A stretch of DNA of 64,000 bases from Odontocerum albicorne (Eukaryota; Arthropoda; Insecta; Trichoptera; Odontoceridae), in assembly GCA_949825065.1 (NCBI GenBank), contig OX463849.1:42963234-43027233 (forward strand), read 5' to 3'. The notes beneath the pieces are model-generated. The model did not search any database. It worked only from the letters and a program-made list of their open reading frames with translations, and was not told where the DNA came from. Of the stretch, positions 11,466 through 23,379 are shown piece by piece; positions within the stretch are counted from its first letter, which is position 1, and every line of letters begins with the position of its first letter. A program made the translations under genes and the position numbers.

Positions 11466-12554
11466 AACTGTATTTTTAAATTTAAAAATATAATATATCT
11501 AGCCAGGTGGTTCTTGTACAGGAAGAGTGCAAGTGATTAAGTTTTGAAGGTCTCCATAAAGGCATGGGAGTGAATGACTGATTGAAACGTCGAGTAATAA
11601 GATAAGCAGTTATAAGCTTATCTCGACATTGAAATTATGATGAGATAGGAATTATGTTTATACAAGTTTCGGATGAAAGTGTGTGTAAGGATGTGAATCT
11701 AAGAATATTTCTGCTGAGTGTTTTAAGTATTAAGAACATATATGAACCAGTGATTATGAAATCCCTTTGTTACAGACGTTGCTTAGATAAGCGTTTTTAT
11801 ATATTTACAAAATGGTGGGTTCTTAGCATTATTGTGTACTTGCACTCTTCTGTTCACCTTCCTAATATGGTGTAAATTAGAAATGATGTATTGTGGATAG
11901 TAAATATAAAAAAATATTTGACTTATTTTTTAATACGTTCCTGAAATGTAAAAATAAAGATGATAATTATTTATTTAAGTCAAACCATGATGGTACTCCA
12001 ATATTTTTTTGGTGCCGTGAGAATTTTTATGGACGCTTTCGTTTCAATCAATTCGTATATTTTTTACATTATTTTCGAGAATCACAAAATCTAATTTATA
12101 ATTAATATATTTGCCAACCTTGTGGGAAAATAAGTTTTCTATTCATTTAGTGACATTTTAATATCGAAATCAATACAGCCTTTTACTTCCTATCTTAAAC
12201 CAACTTTGTCTTCAATCTATTCATGAGATTTTAAAGGAATAAAACATAACCCAGATAACGGATGATAAGTAATAAATGGCCAAGGTTTTTGATAGCCCTG
12301 AAATTTCAAGTAAATCTCGGTATAAATAATGCAATGTTGGGAGGACGGTCTGCTAAAAATAGAAATTGAGATGTTTTAAATATTTATTCAAGACGGGGTT
12401 AAATCAGCTGACGAGGGATTACAATAGACTTAACATTTGAAATGTTATGGACTTGTAGAAAAAAAGATTGATTTATCATATTTACATACATTCACGTGTG
12501 AAAAAATTACAGGGGCTAATTTGGGATTCAAATGTTGAATAGGAATGGATGTGG
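11466..12554. other. No gene recognised
   Basis: Frames at 11654-11875 and 11893-12105 are short, AT-driven and unlike any protein I know. No repeats of note. Confidence 0.4.
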
Positions 12555-12850
12555 TTTGCTGTAAGTTGATGCCATTATATTAACGAAGAATGAGGATGAA
12601 TTACAAAGTTTGATAGGGAAATTGTATGAGAGATCCGAAGAGATAGGCCTGAGAATGAATGCTGCAAAATCCAAAGTAATGGTGATAGAAAAGTGGGAAA
12701 GCTAAAGTAAATAAAGCATATGGGCGCAATAATGACATATTAGAGCAAGTTGAGGAATTTTGCTATTTGAGTAGTACTTTAGCGAATGTCCTTGAAGGAC
12801 GCGCTGATGATTTTGATTGTTTGGTATTTAAATAAAATACGTCAATTAGC
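12555..12850 (+). pseudogene. LINE family A RT domain fragment
   Basis: The best-preserved coding piece of family A: ILTKNEDELQSLIGKLYERS then EEIGLRMNAAKSKVMVIEK, the RT region downstream of the catalytic Y-x-D-D, followed by a decayed LEQVEEF-YL. Stops and shifts appear from about 12700. Together with 13206-13845 it represents one LINE copy interrupted by unrelated sequence. Confidence 0.75.
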
Positions 12851-13205
12851 GATGCGGAAAGAGAGAGTGAATGAATCAATGAATAATAAATAGTAATTAA
12901 TGATGCTTTATTTATCGGTAAGTGGGTATTTATACATTTCAGAATGGGCGCGGGAGTGCGCCCGCAATATATTTTTATCTCGCTTCTGTGCGTGCAGAGA
13001 TGGTCGGTTGAAATATTGCAGACATCGCAAATAATATTGTGGGTAGACAATTTGTTGGCGAAAACGGCGAGACAGCGCGATGCGTTCTCTTTCTACTGTG
13101 GAATGTATCGTAAATAGTATTTGTGGGTAAACAATTTAAATGTTTTGGTATGCGACCTTTGGACATATCCAAAGGTCGTTTCGTCGGTCGTTGACCGTGT
13201 GTGTT
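12851..13205. other. Unidentified insertion inside a LINE
   Basis: This segment separates two parts of the same LINE copy and has no LINE-like translation. It contains a perfect 11-bp inverted repeat, CGACCTTTGGA-CATA-TCCAAAGGTCG, at 13153-13178, and a short GGGCGC/GCGCCC pair near 12950. It may be a non-autonomous element, but exact ends and a target duplication could not be fixed. Confidence 0.45.
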
Positions 13206-13845
13206 GACAATATTTCAGCGACGACAGTAGTTCCTACAGTACTATACTTTCTCAGATGGTGGAACAGTTAATAGGGATACCGAACGACGTGTAGCGATAG
13301 GATACAAAGTCAATAGGGCACAAACACACGTATTCTTGATCCGGACATTATCAAAATCTGTTAAGATAGACCACAACAGTACTTTTGTGACAATTTTGAT
13401 GTATGGGAGTGAAACTTGGGCGTGGAAAAAGACTGAGAGGTGCCGAATAAATGATGTACAAATGCGTGCACTGAGGAGAATACATGGGGTGACATAATAA
13501 TATTACAGAATACGGAATGAAGTGATTGGAGGTGTATATGAACTTAAGACTGGTGTGTTAGGTAAGATCAAGAAAAATATTCTGAGATGAATAAAGGCTA
13601 ATAAAACAAATATACAGTTCAAATGTGAATAAAAGGTGTTGCGGAGGAAGGCCACGGAAAGCATGTTTGGATTAAATGAATGATATTTTGATATAAAGAA
13701 ATATAAAGTAAGGTAAACCGTCGGAGTTGTATGATAAGGTGTATGGATGTAAAAGAAGCGAAATATGTGTGTCGCGATGGGAAAGTTTGCTGTTCTCTTC
13801 TCTTTGCCTACCCTGCTAGGGAAACGGCATGTTAGGTTGATCTAA
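13206..13845 (+). pseudogene. LINE family A, C-terminal part and 3' end
   Basis: Reading resumes with DGGTVNRDTERRVAIGYKVN, then LMYGSETWAWKKTERCRIND, VQMRALRRIHGVT, YRIRNEVIGGVYELKTGVLG and KIKKNILR: the LINE order of finger repeat, L-M-Y-G-S-E-T-W, M-R-A-L-R, then L-R-W. The 3' end has TTTGCCTACCCTGCTAGGGA. Stops are scattered. Continuity with 12555-12850 shows it was one element. Confidence 0.8.
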
Positions 13846-13951
13846 GCAAGTCTTCTCGGTAATTTCGTAAAAAAATAGGGGCGGTATTATTTGAACTCAT
13901 TACTATTTTCAGCTTTTGAAGAAATCGAAATTTTTCAATGAAAAAAATCAA

Positions 13952-14684
13952 GTCGTATCAGCTAAATTCGGTCGACATTAATATACTCGTACCTGAATAA
14001 GTCATATCAGCTAAATTCAGTCGACATTAATATACTCGTACCTGAATAAGTCATATCAGCTAAATTCAGTCGATATTAATATACTCGTACCTGAATAAGT
14101 CATATCAGCTAAATTCAGTCGACATTAATATACTCGTACCTGAATAAGTCATATCAGCTAAATTCAGTCGACATTAATATACTCGTACCTGAATAAGTCA
14201 TCAGCTAAATTCAGTCGATATTAATATACTCGTACCTGAATAAGTCATATCAGCTAAATTCAGTCGACATTAATATACTCGTACCTGAATAAGTCATATC
14301 AGCTAAATTCAGTCGACATTAATATACTCGTACCTGAATAAGTCATATCAGCTAAATTCAGTCGACATTAATATACTCGTACCTGAATAAGTCATATCAG
14401 CTAAATTCAGTCGACATTAATATACTCGTACCTGAATAAGTCATATCAGCTAAATTCAGTCGACATTAATATACTCGTACCTGAATAAGTCATATCAGCT
14501 AAATTCAGTCGACATTAATATACTCGTACCTGAATAAGTCATATCAGCTAAATTCAGTCGATATTAATATACTCGTACCTGAAAAAGTCATATTAGCTAA
14601 ATTCAGTAGACATTAATATACTCGTACCTGAATAAGTCATATCAGCTAAATTCAGTCGACATTAATATACTCGCACTTGAATAA
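13952..14684. repeat. 49-bp minisatellite, about 15 copies
   Basis: The unit reads GTCATATCAGCTAAATTCAG then TCGACATTAATATACTCGTA then CCTGAATAA. Copies are spaced 49 bp apart (for example 14001 and 14050), except one near 14199 that lacks three bases (GTCATCAGC). The first and last copies are the most diverged, as expected for unequal exchange. No open frame spans the array. Confidence 0.95.
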
Positions 14685-14917
14685 GAATTATTAAAACGAG
14701 TATAAGGCGTTGTCATTGGTACATTTTATCCTTAAATTGTACTCCTAAATCTTCATATTCTTTTCGAAATCTAGAAGTTATCAATATAATTTAACCTTAT
14801 ATTGCAGTGCTGCAATTTTTTTCTTTATTAAATGAAAGTACTATTTGATATTTTTAATGCCCACTTTTTGTGGCAAAGATAATAATTAGAGACAGTACAA
14901 AGTGTGGTATTCGAGTA

Positions 14918-14957
14918 AGGTGAATCGGGGTAAGTGCATATACGGGGTAAGTGCATC
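14918..14957. repeat. Left terminal inverted repeat and second motif copy
   Basis: The terminal repeat is followed at once by a second direct copy, CGGGGTAAGTGCATC (about 14943-14957). Such iterated ends usually serve as transposase binding sites. Confidence 0.8.
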
Positions 14958-15255
14958 TAAGCCTTCCAACTTCCATAAATATTATGTTTAAGAACTGTCA
15001 TCTACAAAGATATATTATAATGAACTAAATTCACACTACAGTAGACAGATAACGCTGTGGGACACACAGGGCCATTATTATTAATGTTCAAATTTTGACG
15101 GTTGGTTTTTCTCAACGTATGAGTCGGGAGGTCCTTCGTAATTCTTCTGTAACTTTACAATAACTTGTGCTAGGAGATTCAAATTTGGTAAGTGCCTTTC
15201 ATACGAATTGTTGTTTGTTTTGTATATATTTATTTAATAAAAATTTAAAAGAATT

Positions 15256-15350
15256 GTGATTTATAAGACTAGATACACTTCCCCCATAATTTTACGTACT
15301 GGGGTAAGTGTAACTGGATGCACTTACCCTACTGGATGCGCTTACCCCCG
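15256..15350. repeat. Internal cluster of transposon-end motifs
   Basis: Within about 50 bp the core motif occurs three times: GGGGTAAGTG on the plus strand at 15301, then inverted as GCACTTACCC (about 15320) and GCGCTTACCCC (about 15338). It lies about 380 bp inside the left end of the pogo element, so it is not part of the terminal repeat. Confidence 0.75.
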
Positions 15351-15968
15351 ATATTTTTGTATGGACGGAAATGGGACTAGTGATGTGCATTACTTTAAAA
15401 AAAATAACAGATTTATTAAAAAAACTCAAACAATTAAGTAAATATATTTTATGCATTTGAGATTTAATGAGGATTAAATCAGATTATAATTAATTTTCAA
15501 ATATGCAAAAAGTTTACAGACGAGATTTACAATATGTTTACATAAGCAAATTTATAGTAAGTACCTACTGGTAGGACTATTTTTTTTAAACTATAACAAA
15601 TAAAATTACGGGAAGGTTTTGTTAGCCTGTTACTTCCTAGTAATACGGTTTTTTTATTTTATGAACAAAGATCTAAGCATTCCGGCTTATACAAAGAGCC
15701 CACGCAAATGGTCTTTCAGGCTTGAGACCAGTTGTAAAATATTTTTTTTTAACAATACACAGGTTATTGTATTATCGGCGAGCACCCAAATCTGATAAGT
15801 GGTGGCTAAATAATCTCTTAAGTGCTATTTTTTTTACGAAATGGACGTTCCTGGCCACGTGGTCTCCTTGTTAGGAGGCGACTGACGTGCCACCAGGGGG
15901 TATAAATGATCTCGTGTAGGGGTATTTGTCCTCTTATTGCTCAGCTCCCGTGCCGGTACGACGCATAA

Positions 15969-17782
15969 TACGTTCATATTGATAATAATTTAAAAACTCC
16001 CTTTAAAAATGGAATTCCGGGTCATGATTGGTTTATGGGGTTCTCAAAACGGAACGATTTGTCAATAAAAAATCCCCAGCCTGTTGAATATGCCAGAAAA
16101 AAAATGTTAGATCCATTTATAATAAATTAATATTTTGATATTTTGACAAATACTATAGAAAAACTAGACCTTAAAAATCGCCCTCATCAAATATGGAACT
16201 TGGATGAAACAAGTTTCTCGAAAGACCCCAGCAAAACTAAAGTAGTCGGGCTTATTGGATATCCTTCCACCAGAACAATTAGTTCCCCCGGAAGAGACAA
16301 CATCACTGTTTTGTTGGGGTGTAATGCAGGCGGAGACAAATGTCCACCTCTGATTATATTTAAAGGAAAGAATGTGTGGGATGAGTGGACTAATCCAGAA
16401 AAATCTTCAGCTACACGGTGCGGTGCGGTATGCTGCTACAAAAAATGGATGGATGGAAACCAAAATATTTGAAAACTATTTTAAGGATTGTTTCCTTCCA
16501 ACGGTAGGGCCAATTCGTCCAATATTACTTATTTATGATGGTCATAGTACATATATAAGTTTAGGCATGATTGAGGAGGCCAGAAAAGAGAATGTGACGA
16601 TATTGAAATTACCGCCTCATTCCAGCCATATACTTCAGCCACTAGACCTTAGTGTAATGAAATCGATGAAAGATGCTTGGGACGAGAGCCTCGTTAAATG
16701 GCAACGGTTGCATGTAGGTTCGAAACTTCCAAAAAAACATTTTTCGAGAATTCTGACAGAAATTTGGAATAAACTTGATCATCAGATAATAAAAAATGGG
16801 TTCAAAAAAGGTGGGATTCATCCGTTTTATCGTTTTATCATGTTTCAAAAAGTCTAGAAATAATTTGAAAAATGCATCGGATATTAGTGAAGCAATATTA
16901 ATGACAGATTTTGAACAATGTATAGATCAATCCCAAGCGATCGAAAATATATTAAATAAATCTAGTCACGACCGGGATGAGGGATCAGTGAACACGAAAA
17001 GTAATACAGAGCCGTTATCATCAATAGAAAATTTGGACGCAAACTGTGCTGAACCTTCCACCTCAAAACAAATTGTACCTTTTGGAGCACAATTCGATTC
17101 ACATGTTCAATATTCCGAGCATTCTACTTATACTGCAAAAAAACACTATCTTAACCCATTGAAGAAGGTTACAGTTTTAGAAGACATAATAATTAATCCA
17201 CCTAATTCAGATTTCTTGAGAAGTGGTGATTTTTCTCCAGAAAATATACCAGTCAAACACTCATTTGAAGAACTTGTGCTAAGATGTTTAAAGAAAAATG
17301 ACCCTCCTAAGGTAAAAAAGACAAAAATTGCACACGGAGCTGAAGTAATAACTTATGATGATGTTGTAGAACGTTTAAAAAACAAACTGAAGGATTCTAA
17401 AAAGAAAATAATTACTAAAATAAACCTCCGGAAGAACAACAAAAATACCAAAGTTATTAACAAAAAGAGGACACAAAAATTGAATCATAAAAAATATTTG
17501 CAAAACCTGGAGTCATCATCAGAATCAGAAATCAGTGAATGGGAATGGAAATCAAGCTCTGAAGATGAAAGTGATTATTTGCAAAATATTTTAATGGAAG
17601 ATAAAATAAACGCAGATTTGAATGAGATTCTGTTGGTAAATAATGATAACGAAAAATCGGAAATAGATATACAACAAAATTTAAGTTTTGAAAAAAAAAA
17701 TGTTGGTGATTGCATACTTGCCAAATTTGTAGCGAAGAAGAGCCTCAAACATTACATTATTTATTTTTCGTCTAATTTATAG
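15969..17782 (+). pseudogene. pogo/Tigger-type transposase (DDE_1 superfamily), broken
   Basis: The frame starting near 15972 reads NNLKTPFKNGIPGHDWFMGF then KRNDLSIKNPQPVEYARKK, the CENP-B-type helix-turn-helix region, and meets a TAA at 16128-16130. It continues in the same frame with HQIWNLDETSF (first catalytic Asp, 16203). Near 16415-16430 the frame shifts by one and continues as YAATKNGWMETKIFENYFKD, then LLIYDGHSTY (second Asp, 16537) and HSSHILQPLDLS (third Asp, 16645). This is a DD35D triad with all three acids intact. Near 16830 the frame shifts again into a 300-residue, lysine- and serine-rich tail ending VGDCILAKFVAKKSLKHYI, a conserved C-terminal motif of this family. The N-terminal HTH is missing. 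As it stands it cannot make a complete enzyme. Confidence 0.85.
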
Positions 17783-18077
17783 ACAAAATGTGAGTTTGCG
17801 AGTAATTATTTCTACAGCTTCATTTTCCATTTTGCTTATTCAATATTAGTGTTATCATTTTGAATTTTCAAATAATAATATTATAAACAAACTTTTTTGT
17901 CCCATCACTAGCAATAAATAGGTGCACTTACCCCACCCTGCATAATTTCATTTGATATTATATATTAATACCACTATATTTTCTAATTTAAAATATCTGA
18001 ATTACGTGTTTATTATGTTTTATTGGATTGGATGTCAAACTTTTTCATTATGTTAGCAATTAATAAAACCAAAAGAT

Positions 18078-18117
18078 ACAGATGCACTTACCCCGAAGAC
18101 GGGGTAAGTGCATCTGT
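18078..18117. repeat. Perfect 17-bp hairpin of transposon-end motifs
   Basis: ACAGATGCACTTACCCC (18078-18094), spacer GAAGAC, then the exact inverse GGGGTAAGTGCATCTGT (18101-18117). It lies about 200 bp inside the right end of the pogo element. Another motif copy, GGTGCACTTACCCC, is at 17921-17934. Confidence 0.9.
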
Positions 18118-18316
18118 CAGGACTTCCTTCGAGAAAATGCTTAAAAATCAAATAAAAAGAGCAGATCGTCCTCTGGCGATAAACTAATTAAAATATGAAA
18201 TAGTTGAAGTCCTTTGTATAAAATTTTGAAAACAATGTGATGATCCTGAGAATGGTTAGATACCTTTGAATTTCATATATTCATTTTATATGACGCACTT
18301 ACCCCGACTCACCCTA

Positions 18317-19250
18317 CTTGTAATTGGTACCACTGGAGATGACTGTATAAGCCAATTTGTGATACTTAATCATATCTTGTTTAATTTAAGGCAAGGCGCT
18401 TTATTACTTGCAGCGTATCTGCATCGTCCTTCTCTATTTGGTTCCTGATAACTCGATCTGTTGTTGTTTGCGGCCAGCTGTGCTGAATATTTATGTTTTC
18501 GAGCATGACATGTTGTACGTCCTTATTTAAATTGCACTGCCTATCGTGCTCTCTTATGCCTTCCGTCAGCCGACCAAAGATTTCTTGGTAGTTAAAGAGT
18601 CAGACATGCGAGCAATATGTCAAAACCAAGAATTACTTCTAAATAAAATACTACAACAGGCACACTATATATTTCAAAGAGCATACGTAATTATTGTAAG
18701 AGGATAAACGAGTGCAGACTCTATAAAGAGGTATAATATATAAAATATCTTAAATTTAAGATATAATATTAGAATAAACTCCCTTAATGCAATTGTGAAA
18801 TTGATACCTCCCCGCGCCCTCGTGTGAATATGATCTTTATTGAATACGACTCGGAAAAAGAGTACGCATCACTTCTTGAATTTTTACTTGAATCAAACAT
18901 GAATTACTAAGTGTTTGGTTTTAGCGAATGTATTCATTATAGAATCAAATGTATACATTATAGAATCAAATGTATACACCATATAATACAATACGAGTAT
19001 AATGCCAGGATAATTAGGAATGTAACTAAGAATGTGTTTTCTCAGCGGTTTCTCTTCCTGATACACATATTTCATCACGTAATATTTTGAATAAGCACGT
19101 AAATCAAAATCAGCGCTGATGTGCCTCAAGGAAAATGTGATATTGTTAAAGGATAATATATGCCGGTACCGTAAATATGACATATCATATCTATCAAGCG
19201 TGCGAGAGGAAGCATAACATAAATACCCTCACGGCTCAAGACTGGCGTAA
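18317..19250. other. No gene; small 21-bp duplication
   Basis: Only a short tandem repeat (ATTATAGAATCAAATGTATA, about 2.5 copies at 18925-18980) stands out. No coding signal. Confidence 0.4.
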
Positions 19251-19254
19251 CGAC

Positions 19255-19385
19255 GAGAATGGTTTGTGAAGATTTTATAGTTTTAGCATTCAGCTGTCAG
19301 GTGATGTGTTGAGGTGGTATTGTTGTGTTGAATGTGGTTTTTTATTTGGAAAATTGATTTAAAATGTGTTTAAAAAAGTAGAACG
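19255..19385. repeat. Dispersed repeat 'E', copy 1
   Basis: GAAGATTTTATAGTTTTAGC, then AGCTGTCAGGTGATGTGTTG and GGTATTGTTGTGTTGAATG, match the copy at 23380-23505 with moderate divergence. Function and class unknown. No inverted ends or tRNA boxes seen. Confidence 0.6.
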
Positions 19386-20640
19386 AAGTTAGCTACGTGA
19401 ATATTTTATAAAAGCAACGTTTTATAATAATTTAGAAACGTTTTTAAAAAACCTCTATAATTGTACAAGGGTGTGGAATGAAAAAAATCTGATGTTCTTG
19501 CGGCTAGGGTCCATATATACACCTCTTTATGCATACTATTTTATTACCAAAGCTTTATTAATCCACCCCCTTTCAGAATTTGGTGCATTTGGTCATGCCA
19601 GATTTTTCTAGGTTTCCCAAACTCTTCGTTTCTTTTATACTACTCGTAAAAAAATTTATATATCACATACGTATAACATCAAATTGTCTTACTTGTTTAG
19701 TACTAAAGTAAGTGTAACGCAATTTTACAAAGATTTTTATTTCATAGAAAAATCACTTTCCCGTAAAAATTAACAGTTCTGAAACGTTAATGCTTATTTC
19801 ACAAAGGAAATTCAATTTTAGTTTTAAACTCGGCGGTTATTTCGATGTCGATTCTAGAGAATAAAAATATTTTTATAACCTAAAAAATATATAAAAGTGA
19901 ATTGCTCATATGTATTTTAATGTAATATTTATCATATTAATGGAGATAGTTTTTTTTTAAAAAGCTTTCCAAGTGTGTATGTGTCATAGTTTATTATTAA
20001 CATTTTAAGGTCTTTAATTAATTTTTAAAGGGTTTATATTGAACAAATCTGTACCCACTTTTGAAACAAAGTATTCTTCATGTGTTCTAATAACAAGTTT
20101 GAAAAATAATTGACTGATAAGTTTTTCAGTTATTTTAAAGGTCTGATATTTTGTGATTTATTTTATCAATGTTTCGATAGCATTTAAGCTAACAACCATT
20201 AAACATTGGTTACAATTCCTTGTTTTTATATGTTTTCTTCGTATGCCCCTCAATTTAAGTACTCTTTAGATGGAACATCAAGTCGGGGGCAAACTGAGGA
20301 CAATTGTTAACATGGTCATGTATGATGCCAACATTCGTTAAACCGAAAAAAAACACTTCAAGAAGAAGATAACGGGTGCAACACCCTAAGGACTGCGGGA
20401 AACGCTTACAATTTGTTATAATAAAAGGAAAATTTATATGGAACCGTTTAGAGGGCAGACTCTCCTCAAGGGCGCTCTAACATGTTATCAACTGTAAATT
20501 AACACTTGTTTTGTTAATTGAATTTAATAAATTGTATTTGATTATTTTTTACTTTCCTTGTTGTGCTCTACAGTATTATTTGTAGATAGTGTTATACTTT
20601 ACATAGTATTTCAATTCATCATATTTTGAATATATCATAT
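19386..20640. other. No gene recognised
   Basis: AT-rich sequence with no notable frame, repeat or structure. Confidence 0.4.
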
Positions 20641-20644
20641 GATA

Positions 20645-21570
20645 TAATAAATAAATAAATAATAGGTTTATTGATAGCAACATAGTATGTACAGATTATA
20701 TTTAAATAACACTTCTAAAACACATAAATTGCAGATAATACATTAAATACAGAAGCTATCAAAAGGTCTGGGCTCATCTAATAGCATCTCCTCGGCCAAG
20801 ATATACCCCACCAATATAGGGCGAACCCAGCCACGGGGACACCAGATGTTTTTCAGCCCACACCCTGGAACACGTAGAACAAGAATATATAAAAAAAATA
20901 AACATAGAAAATAAATATTTGACAAAAAAAAATACATTCAAGAGAGAAGACACTAAAAGGTCCGGGCTCATCCCACAAACATTCCCCCGGCCGAGATACA
21001 CCCCACCAATGTAGGGCGAGCCCGACTGCAAGGGCATCAGGGGGCTTCCATCCCACACCCGCGCATATCTAGTTTAAATAATAAATAGAAAAAAAAAATA
21101 AGAAACAAAAACGTATGGCAGAAAACAAAATAAAAAGTAAACCTACATATACCACCTCAGGTTAACTGTCGCAAGAACGAGAAAAAAAAAGAAAAGAAAA
21201 GCCTCAAAGGAGTCCATATTTTACATAATGACAAATGGGAAGTAAGATAGTTGAGACAACATTGAATTAGTTAGGCAGTAATACATTGAAATAGATAAGC
21301 AGTTTTAAAAGAATTAATGAGGAAATAACGCACAAACACGTATGCACAATCCTCGATTCACCACCAGCGAAAAGAGAGAAAAGAAAGAAAATAAGAAAAG
21401 AGAAGCAAACACGAGACCCATTAACCACTGAGAAACCCATTAACCACCCAGAAGATAACGCTTTAGAGCATCTCTGAAGGTATAGCTATTCACCCGCTCC
21501 TTCAAGGCCTGGGGCAACTCATTCCAGCATTTGCTGGCTGAGTATGATATATGTATCCTGAATAGTTTTT
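20645..21570 (-). pseudogene. LINE 3' end: C-terminal ORF tail and long 3' UTR
   Basis: On the minus strand from about 21565, the frame gives FRIHISYSASKCWNELPQAL then KERVNSYTFRDALKRYLL and a stop. This is the C-terminal W-N-x-L-P ... F-K-x-x-L-x-x-Y-L motif seen at the end of several LINE ORF2 proteins. It is followed by about 750 bp of non-coding sequence including two tandem 195-bp units (starting at about 20763 and 20958 on the plus strand, both with CCCCACCAAT-TAGGGCGA). It ends in a TTTATTTATTTATT microsatellite tail at 20650. The layout fits a 5'-truncated CR1/L2-like or related LINE. Confidence 0.6.
20763..21060. repeat. 195-bp tandem duplication within LINE 3' UTR
   Basis: The two units share GGTC-GGGCTCATC, CGGCC-AGATA-ACCCCACC and TAGGGCGA-CCC. 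They are diverged, so the duplication is old or part of the ancestral element. Confidence 0.75.
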
Positions 21571-21959
21571 TTTTGGAAAATGTTGGTACGTTATATTTTA
21601 ATTGTTTTAGTTACATATAAACGACGCTTAAGTTTCGTTTATTTTATCAATAAAATAAATAACTGGAAATATATGAATTGTTTTGATCTCATTAAAACTT
21701 CATGAAAGTTTCACGGAGATCCTTCCAAAAGTCGCTGACAACTAATAACGACAGAAATGCTCAGGTGTCCTTGCAGAATTTTATTCCTTACAACAATATA
21801 TCTCCAAGAGTACGGATGTATAATTTTAAGAAAGATCCGATCCAATCCAAATTTTATCTGTTTTGAGATATGAATAAAACAAAACGGCACGTTATGGGTT
21901 TGTATACAATAAACGGAATTTAACTACGTAGTCCACATTTTCATGCCTTGATAGTTCTG

Positions 21960-22090
21960 TACATATGACATTGAAGTGTGCTCATGCAGTATTTCAAAAA
22001 GAGAAACGATTTAAACTCTACTGGCAATGCATTCAAATACCGTGCAACTAAAAATCCCCTCCTCAGCCTGTCCCCGTATTTTTTTCGTGT
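21960..22090 (-). pseudogene. LINE ORF2 C-terminal remnant
   Basis: The minus-strand frame GDRLRRGFLVARYLNALPVE then FKSFLFLKY resembles the LINE ending R-R-x-F-x-x-R-x-x-x-x-W-N-x-L-P. A Trp is lost and no further coding sequence is attached. Moderate confidence because the match is short. Confidence 0.4.
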
Positions 22091-22329
22091 TGTGTGTATA
22101 TTTATACGAAATATATTATTTGACCTAATCGGATAAGGAAACCTATTTTTATTGTTTTACTTATGAATTATTTCTAAATTATTATTTGCCTCCTATGCAT
22201 TTGTCTATAGATCGAATTTTACTTATAACGAACGTTTCCAGGCATCTCCATTACAAGAATCTAAATAATTTGAAGTGCAACAAAGAAACACGTCAAGCTA
22301 TCATTCTTTTAATATTTAAGTATATTGTT

Positions 22330-22780
22330 CCCCATACTTATCTACGCCTCTGAGACGTGGTTACTTTACAAAGGCAATAAAATTATGGAAATTTTCGATC
22401 AATGCATCCTCTGTCGCATTCCCGAAATTCACTAGAACGACCGCGTCATTGATATAATATATTTGCAGCGTTTTAATTGAGTATATGCTCGTCGAGATGA
22501 AGTTGAGAGGGACAGGCCATGCAATCAGCATGGGCGACCACACACTGCCTAAGCGTGACTGTATGGAGAAGTACTGAAGTACGGCAGATGAAAGTTTGGA
22601 GATTAAGGAAAAAATATATGGATTATGATAGAGCAACCCAATTCCTGAAGCACATGCTGCGGCAGAGTATGGTATGTGCTTTAGGAATTGGGTTATTCTG
22701 AGAAGTCTCATGTCTGACAGGGTTATATTGGAATGCCAAGGGAATCCTCGACTTCAAGGTTCGGCAACGACGACTTTAAT
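22330..22780 (+). pseudogene. LINE RT C-terminal region, third clade
   Basis: The plus-strand frame gives YASETWLLYKGNKIMEIFDQ then CILCRIPEIH-NDRVIDIIYL, matching the LINE pattern Y-x-S-E-T-W-x-x-Y, F-x-x-x-C-L-R-x-I and N-x-x-V. Later frames carry M-K-V-W-R-L-R-K-like pieces. Many stops. It differs from family A in spacing, so it counts as a separate lineage. Confidence 0.6.
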
Positions 22781-23379
22781 ATTTAATATTTTCTGCAAAC
22801 ACTTCTATTGTGTATACCTGTAAGATTTTTTTATCTTCTTTACTGCACCATCTCACTATGCTCTATGTTTTTTTATTCGAGGGTGATGGGTAATGTTGCG
22901 CCTTTGGATTCTATATATTAGAAATACAGTTGATGTTCTCAAATACAGACTGAATAAATTAGACAATAACACGCGTACTAAATTTGTATTGACAGAGTCT
23001 ACGTGAATATGAAATGTAAACCGCGGGTTGCGGGCATGGGTGGCAGTGGGGTGAGATAAGTAAATACCGCTATTGTAAAATAATCAAATCACTATATATC
23101 TAATCTGATCTCTTGTTCTTAAAGATAAGTCAATATCCATGAATGCGGTATATTTCAGTGCGATTTCCCATGGTGAAGTGAAACACAATGTAAAATCTAA
23201 AAACAGATGTCGCTTTAGTATTACATTAGTGTCGATAATAATTTAGATAGTTATGTTTTTTTATAATAACACATGTCGCATTATTTTCATTTTTGTAAAT
23301 ATAATAAGGGGCGTGCTGTAATAACTCAATAATAATATTTTATTATCCACGTTCGAATGTAATGTTGAATAAATAATAG
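22781..23379. other. No gene recognised
   Basis: AT-rich with no clear structure. Confidence 0.4.

Larger units (their letters stand above)
14918..18314 (+). mobile_element. pogo-like DNA transposon, near full length, inactive
   Basis: The ends are inverted: AGGTGAATCGGGGTAAGTGC on the left (14918-14937) and, reversed, GGGTGAGTCGGGGTAAGTGC on the right (to 18314), with two mismatches in 20. Each end is flanked by TA (14916-14917 and 18315-18316), the target duplication of the Tc1/mariner/pogo superfamily. Length is about 3.4 kb. Inside is one transposase gene on the plus strand, broken by a stop and two frameshifts. Both ends carry extra copies of the terminal motif GGGGTAAGTGCA. A less AT-rich stretch at about 15840-15970 may be a secondary insertion that removed the N-terminal DNA-binding region. 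Confidence 0.9.

Noticed and set aside
16642..16848. 68-codon minus frame inside the pogo element
   Set aside because: Shadow of the transposase reading frame.
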